Assembly (NCBI GenBank): GCA_964424335.1
Contig: CAYRIY010000088.1
Location: forward strand, 1 to 14,490
Source: CAYRIY01 sp964424335
Lineage (GTDB): Bacteria; Bacillota; Limnochordia; DTU080; RSA5
DNA length: 14,490 bases
Direction: 5' to 3'
Shown here: piece after piece, positions 12,912 to 14,490 of the stretch
Layout: every line of letters starts with the position of its first letter
Position numbering within the stretch: position 1 is the stretch's first letter
Notes under the pieces: model-generated
Databases searched by the model: none
What the model saw: only the letters and a program-made list of their open reading frames with translations
What the model was told of the DNA's origin: nothing
Made by a program: the position numbers and the translations under genes

Positions 12912-14435
12912 GTGAGCCCACAATCGAAGCGTATCAGATCAGGCCCAGACGACATCGACAAAGACCTCGAGGTAAACTGGGAACGTCTGCGAGCATCGCT
13001 CGGTGAGAGTCCCGACATCGTCTTCCACTCCCTGTCTCTGGGCGCGACCTATCACCCGACGGCGCTCCTGGTGTACGTAGACGGAATTTGCGACACCGCC
13101 TTCATAAGCGAACAGGTCATCACCCAACTGATCGCCTGCGCCCGAGACACGGTCTTGACTCGGTCGAACGCGGCCGTGCATCTGGCGAGATCGTTGGTCT
13201 CAGCCACTCGTGTTGAAAACGTGTCAACGATGGGGCGAGCGATCCAATCAATCTTAAGCGGAGACGCTGCTCTGTTCTTTTCCGGCTCGAACGAAGCGCT
13301 CGTCGTCTCGGCTCAAAAGGTCCCGGCGCGCTCGATTTCCGAGCCCGAGAATGAAGTCACGATTCGCGGGCCCCGCGAATCATTCACCGAGGTGCTCGAG
13401 ACGACGACCGCGCTGATTCGTCGGCGCGTCCGCCACCCGGATCTAAGAATCGAGCGCCGCGTCATCGGCGAAAAATCGCGCACGCCCGTGGACATCATGT
13501 ACTTGAAAGGGGTAGCAGACCTTTCGGTCGTGCAAGAGCTTCGAAAGCGCCTCGACCGCATCGACATCGATGCCGTGATCGACTCTGGGATCATCGAAGA
13601 GTTCATTTCCGACCAGGCCATTTGGTTGTTTCCAACGCTCTTGTCGACAGAGCGGCCTGATCGCGTAGCCTTTGCCCTCTTCGACGGCAAGGTGGCGATC
13701 GCCGTAGACGGCAGCCCCACGGTCTTGATCTTGCCGGCGACCCTTTGGGACTTCTTTGTGTCGCCGGCCGACTATTACCAAGGGATGATCGCTACGACCT
13801 TCATTCGCTGGTTGAGGATCGTGGCTTTTGCCTTCTCACTTGCCTTGCCTAGCTTTTACGTAGCGCTCACGACCTTCCACCACGAAATGATTCCGACCGT
13901 CCTGGCCCTTCAGATCGCCGCCGGGCGGGAAGGGACCCCGTTTCCAGCGGTCGTGGAAGCGCTCTTTCTTGAGTTTCAGTTTGAAATCGTGCGCGAGGCG
14001 GGCTTGCGCATTCCGAGCAAGATTGGAACCGCCGTCTCGATCGTCGGCGTCCTCGTGATCGGGCAGGCGTTGGTCGCGGCCGGCGTAGTCTCGCCGCTCA
14101 TCATCATCGTCGTCGGCTCGACGGCCATCGCCTCGTTCGCGGTGCCGATCTACACGATGTCGGCCCCTTCCCGGCTCCTGCGGTTTCCACTCATCATTTT
14201 ATCGGGCACGCTTGGGATCTTTGGGTTTATCTGGGGGATCGGCCTCATCCTTGCCCATCTCACCTCACTCAAGTCGTTTGGACGCCCTTACCTTGCGCCC
14301 ATTTCGCCCTTGCGAACGCGGGAGCTAAGCGATTCCCCGCTATGGCGCGCCCCGATATGGGCGCTCACGCGCCGCCCGCGGACGGCCACGTCAACGAATC
14401 GCCGACGTCAACCATCGGGTCAGCAACCCGAATAA
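12912..14435 (+). CDS. Spore germination protein, GerA family (GerAA/GerKA-type A subunit)
   Basis: A subunit of a germinant receptor, 507 residues, found in the inner membrane of spores, where A, B and C subunits sense nutrients and trigger germination. The N-terminal half is soluble and has family motifs: ALLVYVDGICD, GDAALFFSGS, then IRGPRESFTEVLETTTALIR and VDIMYLKGVAD. The membrane half (from about residue 297) has about five hydrophobic segments, with the typical SPADYYQG before it and ALPSFYVALTTFHHEMIP, then VEALFLEFQFEIVREAGLRI and PSKIGTAVSIVG. The Arg-rich tail is cytoplasmic. GTG 12912 has AAAGGG 8 bases upstream; an earlier TTG at 12744 would add 56 residues that are not family-like. 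The gene is followed at once by another start, as in ger operons. It marks the organism as an endospore former. Confidence 0.94.
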   Translation: MSPQSKRIRSGPDDIDKDLEVNWERLRASLGESPDIVFHSLSLGATYHPTALLVYVDGICDTAFISEQVITQLIACARDTVLTRSNAAVHLARSLVSATRVENVSTMGRAIQSILSGDAALFFSGSNEALVVSAQKVPARSISEPENEVTIRGPRESFTEVLETTTALIRRRVRHPDLRIERRVIGEKSRTPVDIMYLKGVADLSVVQELRKRLDRIDIDAVIDSGIIEEFISDQAIWLFPTLLSTERPDRVAFALFDGKVAIAVDGSPTVLILPATLWDFFVSPADYYQGMIATTFIRWLRIVAFAFSLALPSFYVALTTFHHEMIPTVLALQIAAGREGTPFPAVVEALFLEFQFEIVREAGLRIPSKIGTAVSIVGVLVIGQALVAAGVVSPLIIIVVGSTAIASFAVPIYTMSAPSRLLRFPLIILSGTLGIFGFIWGIGLILAHLTSLKSFGRPYLAPISPLRTRELSDSPLWRAPIWALTRRPRTATSTNRRRQPSGQQPE

Positions 14436-14452
14436 AGGGAGGCGCGCAAAGA

Positions 14453-14490
14453 TTGCGATACGGCAAAACCATCCATACACCCCGATCGAC
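14453..14490 (+). CDS. Start of the next gene in the ger operon (partial)
   Basis: GGGAGG (14437-14442) follows the gerA stop directly, and a TTG ten bases on opens a frame to the end of the window (residues LRYGKTIHTPRS after the start is read as Met). By position it should be a GerB-type permease or GerC-type lipoprotein subunit, but the visible part is too short to identify. The start could also lie further right. Confidence 0.4.
   Translation, partial: MRYGKTIHTPRS

Noticed and set aside
13361..13381. Near-perfect 21-base palindrome (GATTCGCGGG-C-CCCGCGAATC)
   Set aside because: It encodes the conserved IRGPRES motif of GerA proteins, so the symmetry is most simply a codon coincidence rather than a DNA site.
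1..14490. CRISPR array, tRNA, rRNA, insertion sequence or prophage genes
   Set aside because: Looked for and not seen: no spaced repeat array, no cloverleaf or rRNA-like stretch, no transposase or phage motifs.

Overview
The window reads as chromosomal DNA of a GC-rich, endospore-forming Firmicutes bacterium. The main evidence is a GerA-family spore germination subunit at the right end, with support from a CHRD protein lacking a signal peptide, a NarL-type two-component system beside an ABC-2 exporter, purine-rich Shine-Dalgarno sites and many GTG/TTG starts. Genus cannot be fixed from the sequence; an Alicyclobacillaceae-like thermophile is a guess. A run of ten N at 7484-7493 marks a draft-assembly gap.

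Left part (1-6570) is a carbohydrate-use locus. After the C-terminal tail of an unknown gene come a leftward cytoplasmic GH106-like glycoside hydrolase, a divergent rightward uncharacterised protein that I read as an alpha/alpha-toroid plus beta-sandwich carbohydrate enzyme, a small leftward Rof-like (Rho-binding antiterminator) gene, and a leftward extracellular sugar-binding protein of an ABC importer. The same 14-bp operator core (CGTTAGCGCTTACG) lies between the two enzyme genes and just upstream of the binding-protein gene. This suggests one LacI-type regulator, or CcpA, controls uptake and intracellular breakdown together. No importer permeases are in the window.

Middle part (6700-11510) holds a leftward CHRD protein and, divergent from it, a sensor histidine kinase (interrupted by the N gap), a NarL/LuxR response regulator, an ABC ATPase and an ABC-2 permease, all rightward. 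A perfect 16-bp palindrome in 7-2-7 layout, with a further half site, lies between the regulator and the exporter genes and is a good candidate for the regulator's own target. A long hairpin overlapping the ATPase stop codon separates the two exporter genes.

Right part (11510-14490) holds a leftward Gfo/Idh/MocA oxidoreductase, apparently preceded by a translationally coupled 33-codon Arg-rich leader ORF, and a rightward gerA-type germination gene followed by the first codons of a next gene. Convergent gene ends at about 4880 and 11500 carry strong hairpins that probably terminate transcription from both sides.

All functional calls come from reading motifs by eye; no database search was run.
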